64,000 nt of DNA from Marasmius tenuissimus (taxonomy: Eukaryota > Basidiomycota > Agaricomycetes > Agaricales > Marasmiaceae). The translations under genes and the position numbers were made by a program. The stretch's first letter is position 1, and each line of letters begins with the position of its first letter. Under the pieces are notes generated by a model, which was given only the letters and a program-made list of their open reading frames with translations, had not been told where the DNA came from and did not search any database. This document shows positions 32,455 to 44,711 of the stretch, piece after piece. The stretch spans positions 1,736,001 to 1,800,000 of the forward strand of contig JAQOTA010000060.1 of NCBI GenBank assembly GCA_029532415.1. Direction: 5' to 3'.

Positions 32455-34210
32455 ATGAACTTACCGTCACGACATTCGCTGGACGAACGACCCACGCGTC
32501 GGCCTCTGAGTCCTGAAGATGAGGTTATGTATTCCTCGCTCGACGAAAACGTTCACATCGCGTCCAAGGAGGAGAAGAAGAGGTTGTGGTGGAGGAATGC
32601 AGTCATAAATATGTTGTTCATATCATCATGGTGCGTCGTCCTGAATCTGGATGCAGAATATAGTTGAAATGTCGTTCTGAATAGCCATTTCCATTTAGGT
32701 TCTTTTTCGCTATCGTTCTCTCAGTGTACAACAAATGGATGTTCTCTCCCGAGCACATGGACTTCCGGTATCCTCTATTCGTCACAACCCTCCATATGAT
32801 AGTACAGTTCACACTCGCTGCCCTTGTCATTCGAATATGGCCGAAACACTTCCAACCAACAACGAAACCAACTCCTGAGGAGTATGGGTGAGCATTACAA
32901 GCACCCCTTTGGGTTGAGTGTGCTGACCGTCCAACTTCTCAGGAAAAAGGCGTTCCCCACCGCGCTAGCAACCAGCCTGGACATCGGGCTCTCTAATTTA
33001 TCATTGAAAACGATAACATTATCCTTCTACAGTACGCAAACGGTGCTCCTTTGTCTCCCGAACCCTTGACTGACACTACACGACCAGCTATGTGCAAATC
33101 CTCGTCACTAATCTTCGTGCTCCTCTTCGCTTTCATGTTTAAACTGGAAACCTTTTCCTGGCGTCTTATTGGGGTCATATTTTTTATCTTCACTGGTGTC
33201 ATCTTGATGGTAGCTACGGAAACAGCCTTCGTTCTCGGTGGATTCCTGCTAGTGATCAGCGCTAGTGGTCTCGGAGGATTGCGATGGGCGCTCACGCAAC
33301 TACTACTCAAAAACAAGAAGATGGGGTTCAGCAATCCCGTGTCCACAATCTTCTGGTTGAGCCCTGCTATGGGAGTCGTACTCTGCATCCTTAGCCTCAT
33401 TATCGAAAGTTGGACCTCGATGTTCACGAGCAAATTTTTCGAGTCGTTCTGGGCTGCTCTCGAAACGATACTAAAGTTGATCGCGCCTGGCGTACTCGCG
33501 TTTTGTATGGTTCTGAGTGAATACTAGTGCGTTTATCTGCTACTTGGTGGAAATCTCACATTGACGAGTTGACAGCATACTCCAGCGCGCTGGGGTCGTA
33601 CCCATGTCCATTGCAGGTATAGCCAAGGAGGTTACTACAATTACTGTTGGCGCGTGGTTCTTTGGAGACCAACTTACCCCGCTCAATATCACCGGTGTTG
33701 CTATCACGGTCTGTGGTGGGTACAACCTAATTTGCCGTTGTGTTTCCCGAGCTAAAGGAGGGCGCGTCATCAGGCATCGTCCTCTTCACATTCCACAAAT
33801 ACCGGAAATCTCTCGACTCTACGGTCCCACTGGATGGCCATGGGAACCCGATACTTCCAGACGGTGACGATTCGGACGCAGAGCGTGTTTTCGGTGGAAA
33901 TGTATACCCGGTCGAGCTCGATGAGACGACGCATCTGACGATTGACCGCCACAGTCGCGAGGACGCTGTCAGTGATGATCCGGTATGAGCTTTTCCCTGC
34001 TTACGTCCACGCCATTCGGTCTCGCTGAGAGTTGCCTTGACGCAGGTTGTGGTCGATGACTCGAGAGGTGGACAGCTACTCTTCTCCGCCGAGGATGAGC
34101 CAGACGAGCACAACAGTTCCGGTAGAGACATTTCCGTTGAGGCCGGGCAAGGAGTGCACCCGGAAGGCGGATCTGTTACGAGTCAAGAGGGAAAGGCGGT
34201 GTGGATATAG
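32455..34210 (+). CDS. Triose-phosphate / nucleotide-sugar transporter family protein (SLC35C2-like)
   Basis: TPT/DMT transporters exchange sugar nucleotides or phosphates across Golgi or ER membranes. The product starts MNLPSRHSLDERPTRRPLSP and has about ten hydrophobic segments. They include NMLFISSWFFFAIVLSVYNKWMF (TM1 with the NKW motif), YPLFVTTLHMIVQFTLAALV, SLIFVLLFAFMFKLE, GVIFFIFTGVILMVATE, LGGFLLVISASGLGGLRWALTQLLL and the late IAGIAKEVTTITVGAWFFGD. KE-V-T is a family hallmark. The C-terminal ~100 residues are acidic, hydrophilic and probably cytosolic. Several small introns join in frame and the stop is TAG at 34208. The substrate is not deducible. Confidence 0.9.
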
Positions 34211-34810
34211 GGTCTTTGTAACAGAGTGAGAAAAATAGATAGTGCATCACTACACCGCAGACTACCGCCCGAATGTTATCGAACTGGTTCGGGACGGCTA
34301 GGCTCTCTGGCCCTGACCGTGAACCGGGTGCGACTTGGCGCGAGCCGCTGGGTCACAACAACGAGTTGATTCATATGATGGGAACGAAATTGGTAAAGTG
34401 GCTCGCTGACATGTGGAAGGCCCTCAACATGATGTAAACACCAGAAATCGAGTCTAAGCGAGCTAGCGTGGCTGTTTGCTTGCTGTGAAGATGGGCTTAG
34501 GAAGCCGAGAAAATTATATTTTCGGAATTGATATTTTATATGTATAAAACACATAGAAAGAACGGCTGAGCCTGGTTGTACTCACCGCCAATCCTCTGCG
34601 CTGGTCAGCCTGCCTTTCGTGACAAAGAAAGCTCCGATCTCAGGAAACAAGACTTGAGAGGCCTGGGCTGACCCAATCTTAGCACATAAGCCCAGCGCGT
34701 TGTTGTCCGCCACTGCTTAAATATTTTCCCCCGTGACTTCCACTTTGAGCCTTTTCCATAAAAGCTCTCTTCTCCGTCCCTCGTCTCTCCCCTCCTCCTC
34801 CTTTCCCTCG
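34211..34810. other. 600-bp spacer between transporter and Zn2Cys6 gene
   Basis: No coding signal. The 100 bp before the ATG at 34811 is strongly pyrimidine-rich (CTCTCTTCTCC...CCTCCTCCTCC), a common core-promoter feature of filamentous fungi. Confidence 0.5.
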
Positions 34811-36219
34811 ATGGACGATTCGTTTCAATTCATCATAGAATCTCCTCAGCACTCTACGGGTCACAAGAAACGTCCCCGTCTCGTCACGTCTTGCGATAAC
34901 TGGTGCGTAAATGCCACTTGACCCGGTGTCGTGGCGCGTTCCATACTGACAAGCTCCGATTCATCTCCCTGGGGAACATCACAGTCGTCTCAAGAAGATA
35001 AAGTGTCTGCAGCCTGCGCCAGAAACGAAGTGTGAAGCTTGCAAGGCGGCGAAGATTCCGTGTCGTTTTCGTGATAGGGAGCGTTATTTTGCAGAGAGAA
35101 GTCGTGCTATCGCGGGTCCGAGCGCATCGTCGAATTATAGCAATGGGCAAAGGTGCGTGTTCAACTGAATTGTCAAGTGAATGATGATTCACATCTATCT
35201 TTCCACGCAGGTCCGATGGTTCTGTTGAGGCATATGCGGTATCATACATTTTCACCGTACCATCATTCCGACCTGATTTCTGGAATTTTGATAGGCCAGC
35301 GGAATTGTGTCTCCAGATGAAGGCACTCGATATCAACCTTACTCAACAGACAAACGACGATCCTCAGAGCATAATCGGTAATGCATGCTCTCCGAAGATT
35401 GAAGGAACTCCGGGCTCATTTTCTGGATATTGCAGAACCGCATCGCCGCCACAAGGGTATAGCAATTCTCGATCGAGCGCAGCGGGATACGGTTCCATGT
35501 CTCCTAGCCCAGCACCTGTGATGCAACACACTCGTTCACAATCGAGTAGCCAAACTCGAACTATGCAGTTGTTCAATCAAGATTTCCCCCATTTCCCTAA
35601 TCACGCCTACATGGAGGCTTTCATGCCGATATTCTTCCAACACTATCAACAAGAGTTTCCTTTCATAATATACGACGATGTTATCGCAGACTACGTGGAC
35701 CGTAGGTCTGCACCAATAATAAATACCATCGCAGCGATGGCAGTTGGGTATGTGGTTTCTTGTCACTCCTGCTGCACCGAACTAACGTGAACTGTAGCCA
35801 CTGTAATATCCCAGAACTCACTGGTCGTAATCTTTCCACAGTAATACAAGCTTATGGCGACAATGCGAGGGTACAGTTCTTTCATTCTGGCCGATTTTCA
35901 CAATGTCTCACTTTCTTCTGCAGGCACAACTGAATTCAGCCACACATGTATCGAGCGAGGACAACTTGAGAGCCTGTATGTTATTTGCGTGGTTCGAGTA
36001 CAAGCAACAACGCGTCAGCGGTGAGTCCCCCGAGTTCTCTATCATAAACTGGCACTGAGAGTCTGTCAGGTTTCCGTGACTATGCCCATCTCGCGCTGAG
36101 AATGTGCCAGATGCTGGGTTACACGGCACCGAACGGAGCTCTCCTCAGCTTACAAGATACCGAGCGTCGGCGTCAGACTTCAAAAGGCCTATTCTCGTTG
36201 AATTACACATTGACTCATC
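34811..36219 (+). CDS. Zn2Cys6 transcription factor, 3' portion not found
   Basis: The spliced 5' exons encode a binuclear zinc cluster: CDNCRLKKIKC-x6-CEACKAAKIPC, all six cysteines present. A Ser/Pro-rich linker follows (YGSMSPSPAPVMQHTRSQSS), then the start of a fungal-specific regulatory domain: FPFIIYDDVIADYVDRRSAP, TIAAMAVGHCNIPELTGR, CMLFAWFEYKQQRVSGFRDY, AHLALRMCQMLGYTAPNG and TERRRQT. The frame reaches a good GTAAGT donor at 36220, but no recognisable downstream exon exists before the next gene at 37301. Relatives usually continue for several hundred residues. The gene is therefore either truncated (pseudogenised) or ends in a short, unrecognised exon. The ATG at 34811 places the zinc cluster about 28 residues in, as usual. 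Confidence 0.75.
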
Positions 36220-37300
36220 GTAAGTGTTGTCCCTCTCTCTGTCTTACCACTTGAACTGATCCTGGCGTCAAGTACGTTAATACAAGCCTATCTCCGCAGA
36301 AGATACATATGTATAATTCGTGACCGTCGCTTTATCCTACTTCCTCCATTAATGACAATTAATAGCTGTTTGTTTTCTGCTCCAAAACTATCCCGGCAGT
36401 GGCTTTTAGGCTATTGACTTTGTGAAGCAGTACCGTGGCCAATCCCCGCGTCGTTCGGCGGTTCGGTACGCTGAGTCCGCAAGTCCACTGATCTGACGGG
36501 GAGCTCGGATGTTGCTGGAACCTTCAAGTTCGTACAACTGACGACCAGGGTATCAGAGGGCATCACGAGTATCAGCTGCTATCAACTGCTATCACGAGTG
36601 TATGTATCCAAGCTGCCAGCTCTGCTGCGGGCGTTTGATGGTAGACTAATCCCTCGCCTAAATACGCGATCTTCCAGATCCCATCGCAACAGGGCTTACC
36701 TTTAAAGTTGTCACTTTCCCTGAGCAACCGCCCGCACTGCCTCGTTCCCGCAGTCTGGCACCCACGGCCAGGCACCTACGTACGCACTACTGCATCATCC
36801 CGCAAGACGCTGTATGCCTGTATGTCGCAATTTTCCCTGACAGAAGGACTGAACCCAGCTGCCAAGTAGGAACTTCGCGCCGGATCCGATGTGATCATCG
36901 TATATATGCAGGAGTTCTGTTCGAAAGCCGTATGCAGTAGGACCGTGCACACCGGTATCGCGACCGAAATGGTGAAATTCAAAGCTCTCCCGCCCTCCGC
37001 TTGTGACCGTTTTTCAACCACGTAGCGACCTTTCTCGCAATGATCAACTCGGATAGCCATCTGTCGGGTGGTTAACAGATGCTCGGTATAGCCATAGTAA
37101 TAAATATCTGCCGGACCTATCTACTTGCAGTAAGTATTAATTCGCACACTTGTCAATGTCAGCTACAGACGCCTTGAGTGCCCTGCCAGCCGACCATGAC
37201 AGCGCTACCTCTTAGTCCGTCCCTACGCCCGTCCGCCATCTCTGTTTCTTTCCCGGGATCCTAGAGTCCTCCAACGGCTCCCCAGAGGTTGTTTTCCGTG
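36220..37300. other. 1.1 kb without a supported gene, downstream of the truncated factor
   Basis: No frame here continues the regulatory domain. The minus-strand frames at 36572..36775 and 36776..37060 abut but show no motif. It could be a decayed insertion. Confidence 0.5.
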
Positions 37301-39358
37301 ATGAGCTCAGCTCCTGATGAAAAGGAGTTCTATACGACGACAGCTTACTTGCGTGTCGCTTCATTAGCGATTGCTGGGTACAGGTACGCTTTTTTCTCAG
37401 GTTGTCGCATTAACCGAACATGAAATGCTAATTACAATCGTCTCCTCGATAGCTTTATCGAAACTGCACCCTCTGTATGGAAGTTTTACAGGGACCAGTT
37501 ACGCCTGGGGCGAGTAACGTGAGTCCGACGCGATTCGATATCTGAAGGGCTCGCAAATAGCTAAATGGTCTTCTCAGGATATCCTCCGTCATGTTAATAC
37601 TCGTACAGTTCAGTACATCTCACTCTCTTTCGCCAAATTTCGTTACTGCCAGGTGACTGACCCTGCTTCTCGTCCGTTTCTGCATATTTCAGATTCTCAA
37701 GTATAATGGCACTCTTGATCTCAAACTTTGGCTTTTTCTACTCGCATTTCACCATCGAATCCTGTCAGCGCTACTACCTCCTTCCATCAGTCTTCAAAGG
37801 TTTGTGTTACGAGCCAGCTAAATTTTCCGGCCGTGCGTTCATCACCCGTAACGCCAGTCTTCCAGGCCATGGTTTCCCAGATGATCTTAGGAATCAGGTG
37901 ACTACCTCGGTGCGAAGACCGATGATGACTTGCTCATGACAAACGACTTCTCTTCAGAGCGTTCAATCTATCAACCCGGTCAAGACGTATCGGAATGATA
38001 CTGATATTTCTATATGCATCGACAAGCGGGGTACGTGGCGTTTCGATGGGCGGGTGAATGTCCGTTCTGACACGGACTTTAGATCGAATGGTTGGCCACA
38101 TTCTACAGAAGGATACGTGAGTTGCGAAGCTATTCTGGGTTTCATTTAACCTGCTGACTGATATGCCATTTTTCCAGCAACCTTGTCGGGGAGTCATGTA
38201 CGTGTTCTTGATTTAATGGACTAACTGTATTGATATCGAGGATGACTTTTGCAGGGAAAGTGAGTTCTCTAAAGCCCCAAAAAGTCTAACTGCAGCCCTG
38301 AACACTTTCGTAACCAGTTGTCGGGGGAAATTCAACAGCGAAAGCGTACCTTTGAATGCTTGGGTGTACTATGTCGCTGCAATCATCTACGATCTTGGGG
38401 TGACCATTATATCCGTGGGATATTTGCTGAAGCACAAGCATACTACTGTCTCACACACGATGTATGTATGGGCAGTTGAAACACCCGACCCTTTTTGCTC
38501 ACGCCCTTTAGGCTGTCAAGAATTACAAGATTGTATGGGCAATACTCCTTTGTGCAAATCGTCACTATGTCCTCACTGTGCGGTTGGCTGTAGGATGCTG
38601 TATGACGGGATTGGCTACTTCGTGTTTCTCACAGGTGGGTAGTTTCACCGACAAGGTGGACTACAGCTCATTCATTCCAGGGGTCAATGTTGTTAACCTC
38701 ATTATATATCGCCAGAACTCTGATTATCTACAGGTGCGTGCTTACTCTCATTGACCTCAAACGATCCTGATCTGACCGACGTGACCGACTAGACCGCCGG
38801 GTAAAGAGATTCTCCTTTTCATCTTCATCTCACGTGCATTGAAAAATGGCCATTTAGAGCGTCACTCGGGTATGCTGCGACTTGGATATTCACACAACGA
38901 CTCCTCATACACCTGCACGGTGAGTTATGTCAATTCCAACTGCTTGTAACCATGCCTCATGCATCATTTTCCCGTCTCGACCTACAGAAATGTCATTGGA
39001 GAGGCGAAATGAAAGCATGTACGCAGCCTACACGATATCCCAGACCATCAGCTCTGCTCAGGCGGTGAACCGAGCCGTTCGATCTCAGTTCGAGCCTAAA
39101 GCCAGCCTTCACGACAGCCTCGAACTGACTAACCCGGACTTTGACTTGGACACGATGGAAGCAGGACTCACGAGGGACTCCTCGGACGATGTTAGCAGTG
39201 TGCAGGTTCGCGTCGAGAAGACTGTGACAATCCAAAGGCGGCCGTCGACGAAGAAAGAATTGGAGGATTACTCGAGGCATGCTGTTTCTGCTGTAACAAA
39301 CGCTACTACGGATGGTACACGGACTATCTCGGTAGTATCTACGGGGAAAAAACGATAG
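37301..39358 (+). CDS. Seven-helix membrane protein of the agaricomycete hypothetical-7TM type
   Basis: No function is established for this family that I can name. The start is ATG 37301 (MSSAPDEKEFYTTTAYLRVASLAIAGY...). Hydrophobic segments alternate with short loops: AYLRVASLAIAGY, SSVMLILVQF, NFGFFYSH...SCQRYYLL, AMVSQMILGIRAF, the segments around YKIVWAILLCANRHY, VRLAVGCCMTGLA, and ASLGYAATWIFTQRLLIHLHE. They are followed by a hydrophilic C-terminal tail rich in Ser/Thr/Asp (residues VRVEKTVTIQRRPSTKKEL). It resembles a receptor-like topology with a cytosolic tail, but no GPCR signature is present. At least ten introns are needed, including a pair that flanks an 8-nt exon at 38793..38800. 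Confidence 0.75.
38793..38800 (+). other. 8-nt coding microexon in the seven-helix gene
   Basis: ACCGCCGG lies between introns 38734..38792 (59 nt) and 38801..38857 (57 nt). It joins NSDYLQ to TAG-ASLGYAATW in frame; a single large intron would break the frame. Confidence 0.75.
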
Positions 39359-40036
39359 TCTACCTACACGCAGGGTCGTGGTCTCTCCTTAATCTCCTTC
39401 GACCCGTTCCGCATGGTTTTTATTGCTCTCATATCGTTATCTTAATCCGGACGTGTTTCTGTTGTTATTGTAGTGTAATGTGTACCATGACTGTAAAAAA
39501 AAGTTTCATGATTGATTGAAACGAACCGACTTGGCACCCTACAGCTGGTGTTCGCACCGGTCGCGAGTGGCTGGGTCGTGGTCCAGACTTCAGAGCAAAT
39601 CCTCGGAGTATCTTATTGATCATACAGGGCCCAGAGCACTATGTAGCAGGCGAGAGTGGAGTGCGCCAATGCTATGGGCTTCGAGACAGACAGCTTGCTC
39701 AGGCTTGAAAAGTTGAATTCTATTCATATGATCGATCTTATTGCTTCGTCCATCTCTACACTAATCCAAAGAGGTCAAAGGAGTGCGGCCTGTCGGCTGG
39801 TACGACTGAACGGAAAGACGGTGGTCCTGTATCGGGTCAACAGCGAGCCCTCAAGACCTCAGAGCCTCATGCGTCGTCACCCGTCCTGATACGACAGTTC
39901 GCGGTGCTGTGGCACGCAGCTGTGGATATTGCGAAGTACGTACAGATCAGTACTGAGAATAGACTGTGATAATTGGGCTTGATACGAACCGGGCGGGACT
40001 CGGGAGGTGAACTTACCGTTCACCAGCGCGACCGCT
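39359..40036. other. Convergent 3' spacer, no gene
   Basis: 678 bp between the stop codons of the seven-helix and DUF218 genes. A run of eight A lies at 39496-39503, close to a likely polyadenylation region. No coding frame is supported. Confidence 0.5.
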
Positions 40037-41214
40037 CTAGTCCCACGGAAGGGTACCCGCAAACAGATCAGTGCTGTCGTCGGGACACCATTCCATGAGT
40101 TTACGGAGCTCGGGTGAAGACGTATGATAGGGATGAAAACGTGCAAACGTGTTCCTTCCTATTCTTTTCGAGAGTAATGTGGAGTGGCAGCCGTAGAGGT
40201 CATCAAAATAAGGGAGGTAACCATTCACGTTCTGGTACGGGTGGCGGGTCAGTCAATCGTAATGTACCATCTGTACAGAAGGAGAGGCACGCTTACTTCA
40301 CCCATTTCAGCGACGGCATTGTCTTCATTATTCTCCAGGTCCACACCGACGTATCGGAACCGCTCCTTCGGCCAGCGGAGTGCCGCTCTGTGCAGCTCTT
40401 CGAACCGTTTGCGTTTCATTTCATATCCCACAACCGTTATACGTTTGGGATAGTGTCCTGTGTATTCCTGGAACCGAGCGATGGAGAAAAGAAGGTTTTG
40501 ATAGGAGTCAAGTGCGTAATTTTCTGTTGTAGCTCGGAGGCTTTGCTTCACGCCGGCGCGGAACAAGTTGGCTTGTAGAGCTAGCCGAAGGTATGATTCG
40601 CCTTCCGTTGTCGATGATGAAGGTCTTGTTTGCCCGCTAGTACGTGAAGTCGATGAGCCTCCGTGCTGAGGTCGAAACCATAAGAATCGACTACACACCC
40701 GCTAAAGACGAGCAGCGATTTGGCATCTTCATTCGACAGCCGGACACTTCGTTGCAACAAGAGAATAAGCGACTTCCATCACAAGACGAGCATTCGTGCA
40801 TACGCACCCTTCCGATATATGTCGGAAAAACACTTCCGGACGTCCTCCCCGTTTCTGGTATGGTTCCAGTGTCCAGAGATCTTCGTTCAGTCTGTCTTCA
40901 GCTCTCGCGCCCTGCCAGATCGCATGTCCAGGAACCATTATAAGGTGATCAAGACCTTCATATTCTCGTCTTGAGAGCGTCGATAGTATGGTGCGAGGAA
41001 CGACGGAACGGTAGGTTGAACTTGGTGTCGGCCATGTTAACCAATAACTCAAGTTGAGGATGCACGAGATGAACAAGGAAAAGGCCAAGAGAAGAACCCC
41101 GAGATTTGTTATTCTGGCGCGAATGAGAAGTCTATCGAGCCATCGTCGTTGAGAACGAGAAATATCGCGTCGAAACGTTCTGCGTTTGGAGAACGACACG
41201 GGGGACGGCAACAT
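40037..41214 (-). CDS. DUF218 (YdcF/SanA-like) membrane-anchored protein
   Basis: The DUF218 domain is a Rossmann-like fold found in bacterial envelope proteins and fungi; its biochemical role is not settled. The product has a basic N-terminus, a single hydrophobic helix LGVLLLAFSLFISCILNLSYWL, and the domain starting EYEGLDHLIMVPGHAIWQG. Next come SLLVFSGGQTRPSSSTTEGESYL (the GG-x-T-x(n)-SE motif), ENYALDSYQNLLFSIARF, YPKRITVVGYEMKRKRFEEL and RWPKERFRYVGVD. The N-terminal anchor suggests ER/Golgi or surface location with the domain outside the cytosol. ATG 41214 is the best start, because upstream in-frame sequence has no other ATG. The stop is at 40037. Confidence 0.88.
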
Positions 41215-41768
41215 GGGTAGAATTTGGGCGCTTGATGTTGTTCGTGGACGTGATGACACGCATCACACTCACCACGCGAACCTTATCCAACCCAAGTACC
41301 GACTTATTCTGTTTCAATCTTCACCCTCAACGTCAGAAATATCAATCAATGGCAATTTTTGGATACATAGTATACATAGCGCACGTTTATACGGTGCAAC
41401 GGCAACATGTGGGTCGACCGAAAGTACAGAAGTAGAAACAAGCTGCGTTGTGTGTAAAATTCCTATTTTGTAGCTTGATACAATATACCATAAGATACAG
41501 ACAGACGAGAGTAGAGTCGCTAAAACAATCGGAAATACAGATAAAGTCCAAGTTTCATACCATTTACTGACCGAGTTCCGTCCATCCTGAACCAAAAATA
41601 CCTGCTCAAACCCTTTTGGACGGTCGATCATCGATCATGTTCCAGCTCTCCCTGGTGCATGACCCACTTCATTGCGCGATAAATAGACCCATCGCCTTCC
41701 AACTGCAGCCGCAAAAGCTTGCCTCCCTTCTGGTCGACCGATGAAACCTAACCAAAGGACTCAAAGCT
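41215..41768. other. Spacer with one hydrophobic small open frame
   Basis: Between the DUF218 start and the C2H2/Zn2Cys6 stop (same strand). A minus-strand frame 41314..41631 (105 aa) contains a plausible membrane helix (SVFPIVLATLLSSVCILWYIVSS) but no family signal. I do not call it a gene. Confidence 0.4.
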
Positions 41769-44482
41769 CTACGCCTCAGCGAAGAAGCCCAACAGCCCAT
41801 CGTCTTTTTCGTCCTTGTCCTCCTCTGCGTCAGTCTGCAGCCGAATCCTCATCAACTCATCCCAAACTAAAGTCGATGCGTCGCCTCCTTTCTTCAAGAA
41901 CCCTCGTATGTGCCTCAGCCACTGCTTAACGATGTGGAACCTGGCCTCCTTATTCTTCCGCGAGTGGGGCTGGAACGGTGGGAGCCCTTCTTGATAAGCC
42001 ATGAGTGCAATCTGGCCGACCCAATAGAACGGAAGTGCTACATATCCCGAAATCAGTTGCTTGTAGCATTAAAGACGCAAAAGTTACCAAAAGCGGAACG
42101 TACGATTTTGCATAAACGGTGGTTCCTCGTCTTCCCCAACAACAACGGCATGCTCCGGGCAGTTCATCCAACTCTTGAGCCAATTGTGAAGAGAATACTG
42201 AGCGATAGAAATCTCCTGTTCGACATTCGCGTCCCTGGGTGCGACGACAGATACGGCCTCCGTATCCATCGGAATCTCAGTGAATGCAGCAAACATCCGA
42301 CGCAAGATGGCATGGATTACTATCCAATGAGCGAAGGGGCTCAGCGGAGGAGGAGTCATGTTCCAGACAGTTTCCGTTACGGCTGCCACCGTAGGAAGCA
42401 TCTGTGAACCGACGAGTCTAGAACGGCAGTCTCCAAATGGTGACTGTTGTTCGAGTACCATCCACCAATCCGTCGATGTCTTGGCTTGCCACAGTGCATT
42501 CTCACAGGGTAAGAATATATCCATCTCGTTGTCCTGATATGACGTTGGCTGGGAGAAGAATATTGTTTGGCAACAGTCGTGGAGGTAGGACAACAAAATT
42601 GCACTTAAGAGCTTTCAGACCGCGGTTGATTGAGTGGACACGATGCAGATTCCTCACCGTTTAGCCGTCTCGTGGTTACCCCATTCTTTCCATTGAAGAT
42701 CTAGTGGGAGTGTCGTGTACGCATCCGGACTCCATCCAGCAATCTTGCTCAAGTAGGCAGAGCGCCTGACCATCTATCCCAAAAACACAGTTAGCAGACG
42801 CATACATATAGTAGACTCGGCTCACCATCACCAACATTCCTAATAAGGCCACTCAGTCGAGGCTCAAAACGAAGACTTCATCATGAACTTACCATGGTAG
42901 ACATTAGCCGACGCGCGCTGGTCCGCTTTCTGATGAAATAGCCCCACCGTTTGGAGAAGCACAACCGCGATGATGAGATTCAGTTGGTCGGCGGAGCTCG
43001 CACCTCCAATCCGTGACTTTCATCGAATCTTGATTAGTCGAAAGGCGAAGAGAATGGGTAGAAAGCGAATTCGTACAAATTCCTCGACCAGTATACTTCG
43101 GGCCCCCGTCAACGTGTTGAGGATAAAAGTAGCGGCTGGACGCGTTTTCACGTATAGTGCGCCACATGCCTGCATCGCGGAAACCAAAAGCGGTGGTCGG
43201 CCCTCGATCGAGAATGTGTGCGGATGCACGATCGGCATTTGTTCCAGGAATACGGTGTAGAAGAGATGCACTGAGTAGGAAGCTTCAGGAAGCTGAAGGC
43301 AAAACCAAAGTGGCGCTACTTACGATAGTGTCTGTGCTCTGGGTCCATGGTCTCTTCGGGAGTGGAAAAGGGAAGAACATGTCGCACATGACTGACCGCG
43401 GGTTGGACGAAAGGTGCGGAGAAGTTGGGAATCTCCTGGAAAGAAGTGAGAGCCTCTTGGAAGGGGACACGCTCATCGAAGAACACATCGAAAGGAAAAG
43501 AAGCGCCTGGGGGGGAATTGCCTGGTTCATATGGCGGAGACTCTCCAGAACGGGGAGGCGAGTCCAGGGATGAGAACACATTACTGAAAAGAGACTGGAA
43601 CATATCCCCGCTGTACATCGATGCGAGTTGGCCGTTGGCGGCGGCGTCTCCTAGTTGGGCGTCTGTTTCCGTTCCTGTTGCGGTTGAATCCTGATATGAA
43701 CGGCTCGCTATCGACGAAGAGAAGCCCGCGTCACTGCCGGGTCCTTGCATTGAACTGAAATCGGTGAGGGGAGGCGTGGGATTGGGCGGGTCGAATGTTT
43801 CGGGTATTGAAAGTGGAAGGGTGCTGTTAGTGACCAAGGAGCCAGACGCTGGAAGTTCAAGACCCTCTACAACCTTGCGATGTGAGGGTCTCTTGGTCGG
43901 AGGTGCATATACACATTCCTTTCTCTTGGTAGTACACTTGCCGCAAGGACTCTCCCGGTCACATTTGATCTTCGATTCGGTACATGGAATGCATGATTTG
44001 CGACGAGTCCGGTCGGTGCTAAGGCGGGAAATCTCAATGAGTGTCGATTCACGAGAGACGAGCACTCGTACCGTTCGTTGCAGCCCCTTCTATGCCTTGA
44101 TAGTAGATCGCTTCGCGTGAATTGAGCACCGCATAGCTGGGTAGGACTTGAGCGAGTTAAATGGTGTTCATTAATAGACCACAAACTTCACAGCTATGAA
44201 ACCGCTCGTTAGTATCTGCGAATTCAAGTATTTAGAGCCTCAGTTAGGTACATGGCGCGTAAAGCAGTAAAGGCGGGTTTTCGTACGGTTTCTAAGGTGT
44301 CGATTTAGGTGCGTAGTCCTCGTGAATTTGGCGGGGCAATATGGACATTCTTTTGTTTGAGGTAGTACTGGAATATTGCCGTTGTGCGAGCGCATCTTTG
44401 AGAGAGAGCCATCTTTCTTTCTGAATTCCAGCGGCTGGTTCGGTGATGGTGGTCGAGCGACACGGGGAATATCTGTGGTCAT
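41769..44482 (-). CDS. Transcription factor with two C2H2 fingers plus a Zn2Cys6 cluster
   Basis: Seen in order: two C2H2 fingers (CPYCPAKFTRTTHLNRHL and, across an intron, CELCGAQFTRSDLLSRH). Next, a Zn2Cys6 cluster CIPCTESKIKC-x5-CGKCTTKRKEC, joined through an intron that restores TDRTRRKSC. Then a Ser/Pro-rich segment, and the fungal-specific regulatory domain (LEQMPIVHPHTFSIEGRPPL, SAYLSKIAGWSPDAYTTLPL, WMVLEQQSPFGDCRS, LRHIRGFLKKGGDASTLVWD). The protein ends KDEKDDGLLGFFAEA. Dual-finger factors of this class regulate metabolic genes in ascomycetes and basidiomycetes; the target here is unknown. The start is ATG 44482. AIM32 diverges upstream with a 229-bp gap. Confidence 0.9.
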
Positions 44483-44711
44483 TGTGATGGACGGTGAGCA
44501 AGGTGGGCCGTCGGGTCGTTATCCGAGCTGACAAATCTAGTTCCTCATTCTCGCCTTCACCTTTACCTTCGTATCACGATCATTCCTGTTCAGCGCGCTC
44601 GTGTAATTGGAACATTTGGGACCTTTGGAACATTTGAAGAGATATCTCAAGGTCGCGTGTCGCGTCAGCCAGAATCTAATCGTCACACAAGACCACTGTT
44701 ATCGCCGAGAT

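Noticed and set aside
36572..37060. Two abutting minus-strand frames downstream of the truncated Zn2Cys6 factor
   Set aside because: No motif and no splice signals that would join them; treated as noncoding.
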